Part shown: piece after piece, positions 1 to 5,322 of the stretch | How positions within the stretch are numbered: position 1 is the stretch's first letter | Layout: each line of letters opens with the position of its first letter | NCBI GenBank assembly: GCA_026986655.1 | Contig: JALSOD010000014.1 | Location: forward strand, 1-5,322 | Length of the DNA: 5,322 nucleotides | Origin: Caldifarciminota bacterium | GTDB lineage: Bacteria > Hydrothermota > Hydrothermia > B15-G9 > WFZT01 | Direction of reading: 5' to 3' | Made by a program: the position numbers and the translations under genes | Notes under the pieces: generated by a model | Database searches by the model: none | Seen by the model: only the letters and a program-made list of their open reading frames with translations | Told to the model about the DNA's origin: nothing

Positions 1-1
1 T

Positions 2-913
2 ATATTCTGGAGTGATAGTACCAAATTGGAGAAGATGTCACTTGCACTTGAGGACAAGCCAGCAGAACTGATGGTTGCAGGTCCCGAAGAGATAAGTAAT
101 GCGGCACTTACATTCTACACTGTTGGAGGGGAATACTTTCAGACATCTGTATATTTAAGTGCACTGTTGGTAAGAGACGGAGCAAGTAATATACTTGAGT
201 GGAATGTGTATGCAACGGGTCCTATACCTGAGCAGGTGATAACTCTTGGGGATACGATACCGACACCAAAAACTATAGAAAGAAGTGGGTTTGAAGAGTA
301 CAGCGATGAAAAAGGTAAATCTGCGGATGTAGGAGATAGATTGAGCTACAGAATAACGGACCTCAAACCTGATGAATATTACACACTTGGACTGTACATT
401 TATCATGAGGAGGATGATATAACGGAGCAGTTTTACGTAGACGGTAAGCCAGTGAAGAGTGAGCTAATACAGAAGGGGAAGGAGACATACATTGAGATAA
501 ACGTACCTGAGGATATGTATGAGGATGATTCGACGATAATACTTGAGGTGGAGAAGGAGAGTGGTCCAGTGGCGGTGTTGAACGAGATATATGTATTTGG
601 TAAGCCGATGGCGAGTAGTGGTCCGATGAGTGAGGAGGAAGTGATGTCGATACCGAAGGAGTACAGGGTGATGTCGATAAGGCCGAATCCGATGAGATGT
701 AGAGGAGAGATAGTGCTTGGGATACCGGAGGATGGGAGGGTGAGAGTGGATGTGTACGACATAGAGGGGAGGAGAGTGAAGGAGATATTCAACGGTATGG
801 TGAGGAAAGGATACTACCGGGTGGAGGTTAAAGGATTATCGAGTGGGATGTACTTTGTGGTGATTAGGGGTGATCATGGAAGAGCGATGAAGAAGATGGT
901 GGTACTGCAATAG
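2..913 (+). CDS. C-terminal part of a large secreted/surface protein with T9SS type A-like sorting domain (5' partial)
   Basis: The frame is open to the left edge (codons ATA TTC TGG at base 2), so this is the tail of a longer gene. The TTG at 26 is internal and has no ribosome binding site. Counting residues from base 26, residues 20-195 are acidic and β-strand-like with no catalytic motif I can name. They include a segment around 155-190 (VPEDMYEDDS, then SGPVAVLNEIYVF) of a kind I associate with β-sandwich modules of exported proteins. Residues 218-295 resemble a Por/T9SS type A sorting domain: RPNP (219-222), VDVYDIEGRRV (241-251), LSSGMYFVVI (271-280) and a basic tail, KKMVVLQ. Such domains target a protein across the outer membrane, after which they are usually removed. 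Function of the missing N-terminal part is unknown; it could be a protease, adhesin or other surface enzyme. Isoleucine is almost always ATA, unlike the neighbours. The gene ends with TAG and a hairpin follows. Confidence 0.85.
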   Translation: MFWSDSTKLEKMSLALEDKPAELMVAGPEEISNAALTFYTVGGEYFQTSVYLSALLVRDGASNILEWNVYATGPIPEQVITLGDTIPTPKTIERSGFEEYSDEKGKSADVGDRLSYRITDLKPDEYYTLGLYIYHEEDDITEQFYVDGKPVKSELIQKGKETYIEINVPEDMYEDDSTIILEVEKESGPVAVLNEIYVFGKPMASSGPMSEEEVMSIPKEYRVMSIRPNPMRCRGEIVLGIPEDGRVRVDVYDIEGRRVKEIFNGMVRKGYYRVEVKGLSSGMYFVVIRGDHGRAMKKMVVLQ

Positions 914-926
914 GAATTATGGGTTA

Positions 927-959
927 TGGTGGGGGAGGCTCTCTCACTCTCCCCCACCA
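927..959 (+). terminator. Hairpin after the surface-protein gene, probable terminator
   Basis: An 11-bp perfect stem pairs 927-937 (TGGTGGGGGAG) with 949-959 (CTCCCCCACCA) around an 11-base pyrimidine-rich loop. It begins 13 bases after the TAG stop. A run of six T lies at 971-976, 11 bases beyond the stem rather than directly after it, so it is not a textbook intrinsic terminator. On the opposite strand no T-run follows, which favours a role for the plus-strand gene. Confidence 0.6.
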
Positions 960-1127
960 CTGCATTCCCATTTTTTAAAAATCATTCAGAATTCATGTTT
1001 ACCAAACGGATAAATCCATCTTTCAAAATGACTTATAAATCTGTATTGGTGTAAAATCCACCGGATGAGAGCTCTCACCAGCTTATAATGAATCTTGTGT
1101 AGGGGGAATCAGAAAGTGTAATAGGAG
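960..1127. other. Convergent intergenic spacer, no gene seen
   Basis: This is AT-rich sequence between the two hairpins, with surface-protein transcription arriving from the left and cydAB transcription from the right. I see no open frame with a ribosome binding site on either strand, and no small cydX-like membrane peptide downstream of cydB. The only structure is a 12-bp palindrome, TGAGAGCTCTCA, at 1066-1077. Confidence 0.5.
1066..1077. repeat. 12-bp perfect palindrome in the convergent spacer
   Basis: TGAGAGCTCTCA reads the same on both strands. It has no loop, so it is more like a protein-binding or chance site than an RNA hairpin. No promoter or gene start adjoins it, so a regulatory role is not supported. 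Confidence 0.3.
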
Positions 1128-1177
1128 TGTTGGGGGCGGGGCCGAAGGCTCGAAGCCTTCGGCCCCGCCCCACAACA
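1128..1177 (-). terminator. Very strong GC-rich inverted repeat after cydB, probable terminator
   Basis: Bases 1133-1150 pair perfectly with 1154-1171 (18 bp, 15 of them G:C) around a 3-base loop, CGA. Skipping A1172, five more pairs join 1128-1132 to 1173-1177. The hairpin starts 6 bases after the cydB stop codon, the usual place for a terminator. There is no clear T-run after it on the minus strand. On the plus strand it is followed only by mixed A/T. It may act in both directions between convergent genes, or be a copy of a dispersed palindromic repeat. Confidence 0.6.
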
Positions 1178-1183
1178 AATTTA

Positions 1184-2203
1184 TTAATATTCCATTTCGC
1201 TCTTCGTGCTGATCCTATCCTTGAACACCATGTATGTCCAGATCTGATAGAGGAGTACAATGGGTACGAGGATAACAGCCACAATCGTCATAGTTTTCAG
1301 TGTGTACTGACTGGCTGATGCGTTGGAGATAGTGAGGCTCCAGGCTGGATTTAAGGTAGAAATCATTATCCTTGGATACAGTCCACCAAATACCATCACA
1401 GTGGCAAAAACAATTGTTAGCGCACTCCAGAAGAAGGCACATCCACTTCTACCCTGCATAGCCCTGAAGCCGGAAATTAGGAGTGAGACGGCGGCGAGTG
1501 CCGCGGCAAGAAATGCGAGCCAAGGAACAGCTCCCTTTGTAAAGTATGGTGTGCCAAAGAGAGACCAGAGAATGAAAATCACTGCAAATATCACCACCCA
1601 GATCCAGAGTTTCTTTGCAGTAGCCTTCGCCCTCTCGGCCATCTCTCCATCGAGCTTAAGTGAGAGGAAGTTTGCTCCGTGATATGCAAAGAGCAGAACG
1701 AAGGTTATTCCGGCAATAAGTGTGAAGATACTGATCAGTCCCAGGAGACCTCCGTGGTAATACATTTTTTTGTCAATTGGTACCCCACGAATGAGGTTTC
1801 CAACGGCTACACCCCAGAGCAGAGCGGCCAAAAAGCTACCCAAGAAGTTCATCCAGTCCCAGAAATTTCTCCATGATGGGTTTTCCACCTTGCTTCTAAA
1901 CTCAAATGACACACCCCTGACAATTAATCCCAGGAGAATCAAGAAAAGGGCAAGGTAGAAACCACTGAATAGTGTTGCATAGACCTGTGGGAAGGATGCA
2001 AAAAGGGCACCACCTGCAGTGATCAGCCAGACCTCATTTCCATCCCAGAAGGGCCCGATTGAATTTATTATGGCCCTTCTCTCTTCGTCCTTCTTCCCCA
2101 GGAATGGGAGCAAGATTCCCACTCCATAATCAAATCCTTCGAGGAAGAAGAATCCAATAAATAAAACTGTTACAAGAATGAACCAAATTGTCTGGAATAC
2201 CAT
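1184..2203 (-). CDS. cydB: Cytochrome bd quinol oxidase subunit II
   Basis: Second membrane subunit of the bd-type terminal oxidase, which reduces O2 to water using quinol and builds proton motive force without pumping. The 339-residue product is hydrophobic throughout, with the eight or so membrane helices of the family. Family motifs are present: FLEGFDYGVG (20-29), GPFWDGNEVWLITAGGALFA (50-69), VRGVSFEFRSK (95-105), HGANFLSLKLDGE (175-187), GLYPRIMIST (274-283) and a C-terminal YQIWTYMVFKDRI. D25, D54 and R96 match E. coli D29, D58 and R100; D58 is reported to sit in the proton path. I chose the ATG at 2203 because AGGAGG (2216-2211) lies 7 bases upstream. An in-frame TTG at 2209 is only one base from that site. 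The cydA stop codon shares a base with this ribosome binding site and the gap is 12 bases, so translation is probably coupled. The gene ends with two TAA codons in tandem. Confidence 0.97.
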   Translation of the reverse strand: MVFQTIWFILVTVLFIGFFFLEGFDYGVGILLPFLGKKDEERRAIINSIGPFWDGNEVWLITAGGALFASFPQVYATLFSGFYLALFLILLGLIVRGVSFEFRSKVENPSWRNFWDWMNFLGSFLAALLWGVAVGNLIRGVPIDKKMYYHGGLLGLISIFTLIAGITFVLLFAYHGANFLSLKLDGEMAERAKATAKKLWIWVVIFAVIFILWSLFGTPYFTKGAVPWLAFLAAALAAVSLLISGFRAMQGRSGCAFFWSALTIVFATVMVFGGLYPRIMISTLNPAWSLTISNASASQYTLKTMTIVAVILVPIVLLYQIWTYMVFKDRISTKSEMEY

Positions 2204-2210
2204 GATCAAA

Positions 2211-2216
2211 CCTCCT
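2211..2216 (-). promoter_or_regulatory. cydB ribosome binding site overlapping the cydA stop
   Basis: AGGAGG on the minus strand, whose first A is the last base of the cydA TAA stop. Its 7-base spacing decides the cydB start at 2203 over the TTG at 2209. Confidence 0.85.
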
Positions 2217-3574
2217 TAGTATCCTTCTGAAACAGCCCCTTCAGGGCCCTGTTTTAAACCGTACCTTACGAGGAGATAGACATCAGCAATCATGAGCAGG
2301 CCGTAGACGATGGCAAACATAAGGAGAGAGAAGAGTACAGTACCTGGTGCCAGATTTGGTGACACTGCATCCTTAATTTTAAGAAGACCAAACACAATCC
2401 ACGGATTCCTTCCAAATTCAGTGAGCATCCAGCCAAATGTATTGGCGAGATACGGGAAGAAAACAGACCAAACGGATAATCTGAGGAACCATTTCGGGAT
2501 TTCAGAGGGATCCCGCTTGGCATAGGGGATTGCAATAATCGCTATAAGTAGCATGAGGAATCCGAAGCCCACCATCAACCTGAACGACCAGTAACAGGTT
2601 TTTACAGGTGGGATGTAGTTCCCTGGTCCATACTTAGCTTCATACTCTCTCTGGAGGTCCTTAATTCCTTTAACCTCACCACTAAACTTATTGTAAACGA
2701 GAAAACTCAGAAATCCGGGGATCTTGATGTCAACGGGGTTTTTCTGTGCCTTTGTATCAATTATGGCAAAAAGTGAAAAGCTTGCAGGGTTTTCGGTTTC
2801 CCATAGAGCTTCTGCAGCGGCCATCTTTGTAGGCTGTGTCCTTGTAAGATGCTGCCCCTGAATATGGCCAATTATGATTACAAGAATTACACCGATGAGA
2901 CCATAGACAGCTCCCCATTTGAAGGAACGGCGGAAGAATTCCACGTCTTTTGTACCTTTGAGCAGATGGTAAGCACTGAAAGCGAGGACAAAGAACCCGG
3001 CAGTGGTGATACCGGCTGTGAGGACGTGAGGAAACTGTACCCAGACATTTGGATTAGAGAAGACTGCTTTAAAATTGGTCAACAGAACTCTACCATTCTC
3101 CAGTTTGTATCCTACTGGTTCCTGCATGAAGGAGTTTGCGATCAGAATCCAGAGTGCGGATAAATTGGAACCTATTGCAACAAGCCAGATGGTAAGGGCG
3201 TGTGTTTTCTTTGAAAGTTTGTTCCATCCAAACGTCCATACACCTAACATTGTTGATTCTAAGTAGAAGGCCAGAAGAGCTTCTATTGCGAGCGGCACAC
3301 CAAAAATGTCACCCATAAATCTTGAGTACTCTGCCCAGTTCATTCCGAACTGAAATTCCTGCACGATACCGGTTACAACTCCCATTGCAAAGTTTATGAG
3401 GAAGAGTCTGCCCCAGAATTTTGCCATCTTCTTGTACATCTCGTCACCGGTTGACACATATTTACTCTCCATGATAGCAACAAGGATAGATAAACCAAGT
3501 GTGAGAGGTACAAAGAAGAAGTGGTATATGGTGGTTACTGCAAATTGCCACCTCGACAGTGTTAACACATTCAT
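2216..3574 (-). CDS. cydA: Cytochrome bd quinol oxidase subunit I, short Q-loop type
   Basis: Haem-bearing, quinol-oxidising membrane subunit that carries the b558, b595 and d haems in E. coli-type enzymes. The key residues can be matched by motif: H18 (haem ligand, E. coli H19), E98 and E106 (E99, E107), H183 and M334 (b558 ligands H186 and M393, in FRLMVG), K250 and E255 in QPTKMAAAEALWET (Q-loop K252, E257), and W382, E386, R389 in GWMLTEFGRNPW (W441, E445, R448). The signature has GRNPW where GRQPW is usual. At 452 residues it is about 70 shorter than the E. coli protein. The missing part lies after residue 255, in the Q-loop, as in the short-loop enzymes of Geobacillus and many anaerobes. 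Nothing catalytic is missing. The ATG at 3574 follows AAAGGAGGT (3590-3582) with 8 bases between. It is the first gene of a cydAB operon; no cydC, cydD or cydX is seen here. Confidence 0.98.
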   Translation of the reverse strand: MNVLTLSRWQFAVTTIYHFFFVPLTLGLSILVAIMESKYVSTGDEMYKKMAKFWGRLFLINFAMGVVTGIVQEFQFGMNWAEYSRFMGDIFGVPLAIEALLAFYLESTMLGVWTFGWNKLSKKTHALTIWLVAIGSNLSALWILIANSFMQEPVGYKLENGRVLLTNFKAVFSNPNVWVQFPHVLTAGITTAGFFVLAFSAYHLLKGTKDVEFFRRSFKWGAVYGLIGVILVIIIGHIQGQHLTRTQPTKMAAAEALWETENPASFSLFAIIDTKAQKNPVDIKIPGFLSFLVYNKFSGEVKGIKDLQREYEAKYGPGNYIPPVKTCYWSFRLMVGFGFLMLLIAIIAIPYAKRDPSEIPKWFLRLSVWSVFFPYLANTFGWMLTEFGRNPWIVFGLLKIKDAVSPNLAPGTVLFSLLMFAIVYGLLMIADVYLLVRYGLKQGPEGAVSEGY

Positions 3575-3581
3575 AACACAT

Positions 3582-3590
3582 ACCTCCTTT
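3582..3590 (-). promoter_or_regulatory. cydA ribosome binding site
   Basis: AAAGGAGGT on the minus strand is a full-strength Shine-Dalgarno sequence, 8 bases before the cydA ATG. With the cydB site it shows that this organism uses classical ribosome binding sites, in contrast to the phosphofructokinase gene across the spacer. Confidence 0.85.
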
Positions 3591-3632
3591 TAGTTTTCGA
3601 TAACCAAAAGAAAATAACCCCTCAGATGAGTA

Positions 3633-3663
3633 ATTATATAATACAAATTCTTAGTTTTTACAA
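3633..3663 (-). promoter_or_regulatory. Candidate σ70-type promoter for cydAB
   Basis: Read on the minus strand, TTGTAA (3663-3658, 4 of 6 matches to the -35 consensus) and TATAAT (3638-3633, perfect -10) are separated by 19 bases, slightly longer than ideal. A shifted -10 (TATATA) would give 17. Transcription would start near 3626, leaving a leader of about 50 bases before cydA. CTCA-TC-TGAG lies across the expected start point at 3630-3621. I see no clear FNR-like or Rex-like operator. Confidence 0.45.
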
Positions 3664-3682
3664 GCTGGATTTTTTTAATAAT

Positions 3683-3696
3683 AATTCAAAAGAATT
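3683..3696. repeat. Small inverted repeat in the divergent promoter region
   Basis: AATTC (3683-3687), AAAA, GAATT (3692-3696): 5-bp arms around a 4-base centre, lying between the two divergent promoter candidates. It could be an operator shared by cydAB and the phosphofructokinase unit, but such AT-rich symmetry is common by chance. Confidence 0.3.
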
Positions 3697-3719
3697 GAAG
3701 TTTCCAACACCGAAGTTTC
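3697..3719 (+). repeat. 8-bp direct repeat upstream of the phosphofructokinase promoter
   Basis: GAAGTTTC occurs at 3697-3704 and again at 3712-3719, a 15-base period. The second copy overlaps the position where the -35 element for the TATAAT at 3740 should be, and no good -35 is present there. This is the geometry of an activator site, but that is inference from position only. Confidence 0.35.
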
Positions 3720-3739
3720 TTTTTCAAGAGGTCTGTCTT

Positions 3740-3745
3740 TATAAT
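3740..3745 (+). promoter_or_regulatory. -10 box placed for a leaderless phosphofructokinase transcript
   Basis: A perfect TATAAT ends 7 bases before the ATG at 3753, so a normal start point would fall on or next to the A of the start codon. The -35 position (around 3716-3723) holds only TTTCTTTT-like sequence. The nearest purine-rich stretch, AAGAGG at 3726-3731, is over 20 bases from the ATG and cannot serve as its ribosome binding site. Confidence 0.5.
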
Positions 3746-3752
3746 TTTCGTT

Positions 3753-5006
3753 ATGAGAAAGAGAAGTGAAGTCCTCGCGATCGCTGTAATGGGAGGTCCA
3801 GCGCCAGGAATTAACGGTGTCATTGGCGCTGTTACGATTGAGGCAATCAATGAGGGGCTTGATGTGATCGGAATAATGGATGGATTCAAATGGCTCAGTC
3901 GCGGGGATACTTCCTTTCTTGTGCCACTTTCAATTGAAAACGTGTCGAGAATTCATTTTACAGGTGGTTCCATTCTCCGATCCTCCAGGGATAACCCTAT
4001 TGATTCCAGGGATAAGATTGAAAATTTGATAAAATCTTTTACTGAGCTCAGAATCAAATATCTTGTTACAATCGGGGGAGATGGAACAGCCACTCTTGCA
4101 TACAAATTGAAGAAATTGATGGGTGATAAAATAAGAATTGCCCACGTACCGAAGACCATTGACAACGATATTCCACTTCCAGAAAACATGCCCACCTTTG
4201 GTTTTGAGACAGCAAAGGAGCTGGGGACCGACCTTGTTAGAAATATTATGGAGGATTCCAAGACGACCAATAGATGGTATTTTGTGATTACAATGGGGCG
4301 GGAAGCGGGACATCTTGCGCTTGGAATTGCAAAGGCGGCAGGGGCAACTCTCGCTGTGATCCCTGAAGAATTAAAAGGGGATAGAGTCCCCCTACACTAT
4401 ATCACAGATATACTCGAGGGAGCCATTATCAAGAGAAAGGCTCTGGGGCGAGAAGATGGTGTTGCAGTGATTGCCGAGGGGATTGCCCTGAAGATTGACC
4501 CTCATGACCTTCCTGCTGATCAAATTATGGAAAGGGATGACTTTGGTCACCTCAGACTGTCTGAGATTCCTCTGGGAAAGATTCTCAAGGACCCTGTACT
4601 TGCATCTTTAAAAAAGCGTGGAGTTGATATTAAAATCCTCGATATAGAAATAGGTTACATCCTGAGAAGTGCACCCCCTATTGCATTTGACATTGAATAT
4701 ACGAAAAATCTTGGACATGGTGCTGTGGAATATCTCCTCAAGATGAACGGAAATGGAGCAATCATTTCTTACAAAGGGGGAAGACTGGACCCCATTCCCT
4801 TTGAGGAATTGATCGATCCTGAGACCGAGAGGCTCAGGGTAAGATTTGTAGATACATCGTCTGAAACTTACAGGGTTTCACAGGAGTATATGATTAAATT
4901 GAAAAAGGAGGACTTTGAGTCTCCTGAAGAGATAGAAGAGCTCGCGAGAGCGGGCAACATGTCTCCGGAAGATTTTGTTAGAAGATTCAGATACCTTGTT
5001 GATTAA
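3753..5006 (+). CDS. 6-phosphofructokinase, long form (phosphoryl donor uncertain: ATP favoured over PPi)
   Basis: Cytoplasmic glycolytic enzyme that phosphorylates fructose 6-phosphate to the 1,6-bisphosphate. The 417-residue length is well above the roughly 320 of E. coli PfkA and fits the longer family that includes the PPi-dependent enzyme of Thermotoga maritima. Motifs in order: GGPAPGIN (14-21, donor loop), GGSILRSSR (71-79), IGGDGTA (107-113), PKTIDNDIPLP (133-143, with D137 the expected catalytic base), MGREAGHLALG (181-191, sugar-phosphate binding), AEGIA (241-245) and GYILRSAPP (301-309). At the two donor-deciding sites it has G111 (E. coli G104, ATP type) and K134 (E. coli G124, lysine in PPi enzymes). 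G111 rather than Asp favours ATP. The ATG at 3753 is the only standard start before an upstream TGA at 3696, and it has no close ribosome binding site. It is divergent from cydA, and the next gene follows after 20 bases. Confidence 0.95.
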   Translation: MRKRSEVLAIAVMGGPAPGINGVIGAVTIEAINEGLDVIGIMDGFKWLSRGDTSFLVPLSIENVSRIHFTGGSILRSSRDNPIDSRDKIENLIKSFTELRIKYLVTIGGDGTATLAYKLKKLMGDKIRIAHVPKTIDNDIPLPENMPTFGFETAKELGTDLVRNIMEDSKTTNRWYFVITMGREAGHLALGIAKAAGATLAVIPEELKGDRVPLHYITDILEGAIIKRKALGREDGVAVIAEGIALKIDPHDLPADQIMERDDFGHLRLSEIPLGKILKDPVLASLKKRGVDIKILDIEIGYILRSAPPIAFDIEYTKNLGHGAVEYLLKMNGNGAIISYKGGRLDPIPFEELIDPETERLRVRFVDTSSETYRVSQEYMIKLKKEDFESPEEIEELARAGNMSPEDFVRRFRYLVD

Positions 5007-5014
5007 CTAAAAAT

Positions 5015-5020
5015 AGGGGG
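5015..5020 (+). promoter_or_regulatory. Ribosome binding site of the metallo-hydrolase gene
   Basis: AGGGGG, a variant of AGGAGG, ends 6 bases before the ATG at 5027. It supports that start and separate initiation in the 20-base gap after the phosphofructokinase gene. Confidence 0.6.
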
Positions 5021-5026
5021 TGCATT

Positions 5027-5322
5027 ATGCAATTAAAAGTTGTTGTCAACAATGTTATCCACGATGAGAGATTTAAATATGGCTGGGGGTTGTCAATTTT
5101 TGTTGAAGGTCTTGAGGCGGGGTTGTTGTTTGATACCGGCCCTGATGGTGATTTACTATTAAATAACCTGAAAACCTCCGACATTTCCCCGGATAGTATC
5201 AGTAAAATTTTCATTTCACATATCCATCTTGACCATGTCGGTGGATTGATTGATCTACTGGATAGGATTAAAGGTGAGCCGACGGTTTACATTCCCATAA
5301 GCATCGCAAGGGAATTTGAGGA
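5027..5322 (+). CDS. Metallo-β-lactamase-fold hydrolase, COG1237-like (3' partial)
   Basis: Only the first 98 residues are in the window; the frame is open at the right edge. The pattern is that of the metallo-β-lactamase fold: an N-terminal strand (LKVVVNN), GWGLSIFVEG (19-28), LLFDTGPDGDLLLNNL (33-48), then the metal-binding SHIHLDHVGGL (64-74) with H65, H67, D69 and H70. The WGLS, FDTG and LLLNN spacing matches the COG1237 branch, which contains proteins annotated as dihydropterin ribofuranosyl-aminobenzene phosphate synthase (named for a role in archaeal methanopterin synthesis). In bacteria the substrate is mostly unknown, so I do not assign that function. The usual motif in this branch, as I recall it, is SHGHxDH; here Ile replaces the Gly. 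It probably shares a transcript with the phosphofructokinase gene, as no terminator lies in the 20-base gap. An ordinary hydrolase of another branch is the main alternative. Confidence 0.85.
   Translation, partial: MQLKVVVNNVIHDERFKYGWGLSIFVEGLEAGLLFDTGPDGDLLLNNLKTSDISPDSISKIFISHIHLDHVGGLIDLLDRIKGEPTVYIPISIAREFE

Noticed and set aside
26..28. TTG at 26 as the start of the surface-protein gene
   Set aside because: The frame is open to the window edge, there is no ribosome binding site, and no signal peptide follows, so the gene begins outside the window.
433..792. Minus-strand open frame of 119 codons opposite the surface-protein gene
   Set aside because: It is a Ser/Thr/Ile-rich translation caused by the purine-rich coding strand, with no ribosome binding site or recognisable domain.
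978..1183. A cydX-like small membrane subunit downstream of cydB
   Set aside because: No short hydrophobic frame with a ribosome binding site is present on the minus strand; the hairpin starts 6 bases after the cydB stop.
1323..1682. Plus-strand open frame of 119 codons opposite cydB
   Set aside because: It is antisense to highly conserved cydB codons and has no family resemblance; a shadow of the real gene.
2204..2209. TTG at 2209 as the cydB start
   Set aside because: It lies one base after AGGAGG, too close to be used; the ATG at 2203 has a 7-base spacing and gives the usual CydB N-terminus.
3637..3642. Plus-strand TATAAT as the main phosphofructokinase promoter
   Set aside because: It is the other face of the palindromic ATTATATAAT that forms the cydA -10 box; it would give a leader of roughly 100 bases and still no ribosome binding site.
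3575..3752. FNR-like or Rex-like operator upstream of cydA
   Set aside because: I looked for TTGAT-N4-ATCAA and TTGTGA-N6-TCACAA type symmetry on both strands and saw no convincing match.
3930..4313. Minus-strand open frames opposite the phosphofructokinase gene
   Set aside because: They overlap the most conserved motifs of the kinase in antisense and show no coding character of their own.

Overview
The window looks like chromosomal DNA of a free-living bacterium. It holds five protein-coding genes, two cut by the window ends, in three transcription units. The first gene ends in what looks like a type IX secretion (T9SS) C-terminal sorting domain. This points to a Gram-negative-type lineage with T9SS: the Bacteroidetes/FCB group, or candidate phyla such as WOR-3 or Hydrothermae, where such domains are common. 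That placement is inferred from gene style, not from any marker gene. The long form of 6-phosphofructokinase resembles enzymes known from thermophiles such as Thermotoga, which is suggestive but not proof.

Layout: (1) Bases 2-913, plus strand: the 3' end of a large secreted or surface protein with a β-rich acidic region and a sorting domain, open to the left edge. (2) Bases 914-1183: a convergent intergenic stretch with two strong hairpins, 927-959 and 1128-1177, the second a very GC-rich near-perfect inverted repeat. (3) Bases 1184-3574, minus strand: cydA then cydB, a tightly coupled operon for a cytochrome bd quinol oxidase with a short Q-loop. (4) Bases 3575-3752: a divergent promoter region with a cydA promoter candidate, a small inverted repeat, an 8-bp direct repeat and a TATAAT box that ends 7 bases before the next start codon. 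(5) Bases 3753-5006, plus strand: a 417-residue phosphofructokinase with an unusual combination of phosphoryl-donor residues. (6) Bases 5027-5322, plus strand: the start of a metallo-β-lactamase-fold hydrolase of the COG1237 type, 20 bases after the kinase and probably co-transcribed with it.

How the genes relate: CydAB would oxidise quinol and reduce oxygen to water at the membrane, either as a respiratory terminal oxidase or as oxygen protection in a mainly anaerobic cell. The phosphofructokinase would serve glycolysis in the cytoplasm. Their head-to-head arrangement leaves room for shared control, but the sequence does not prove it. No new multi-gene system, CRISPR array, transposon, tRNA or rRNA was seen. 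The most useful leads are the G/K donor-site combination in the phosphofructokinase, its possible leaderless transcript, the GC-rich hairpin, and the strong ATA codon bias of the surface-protein gene.
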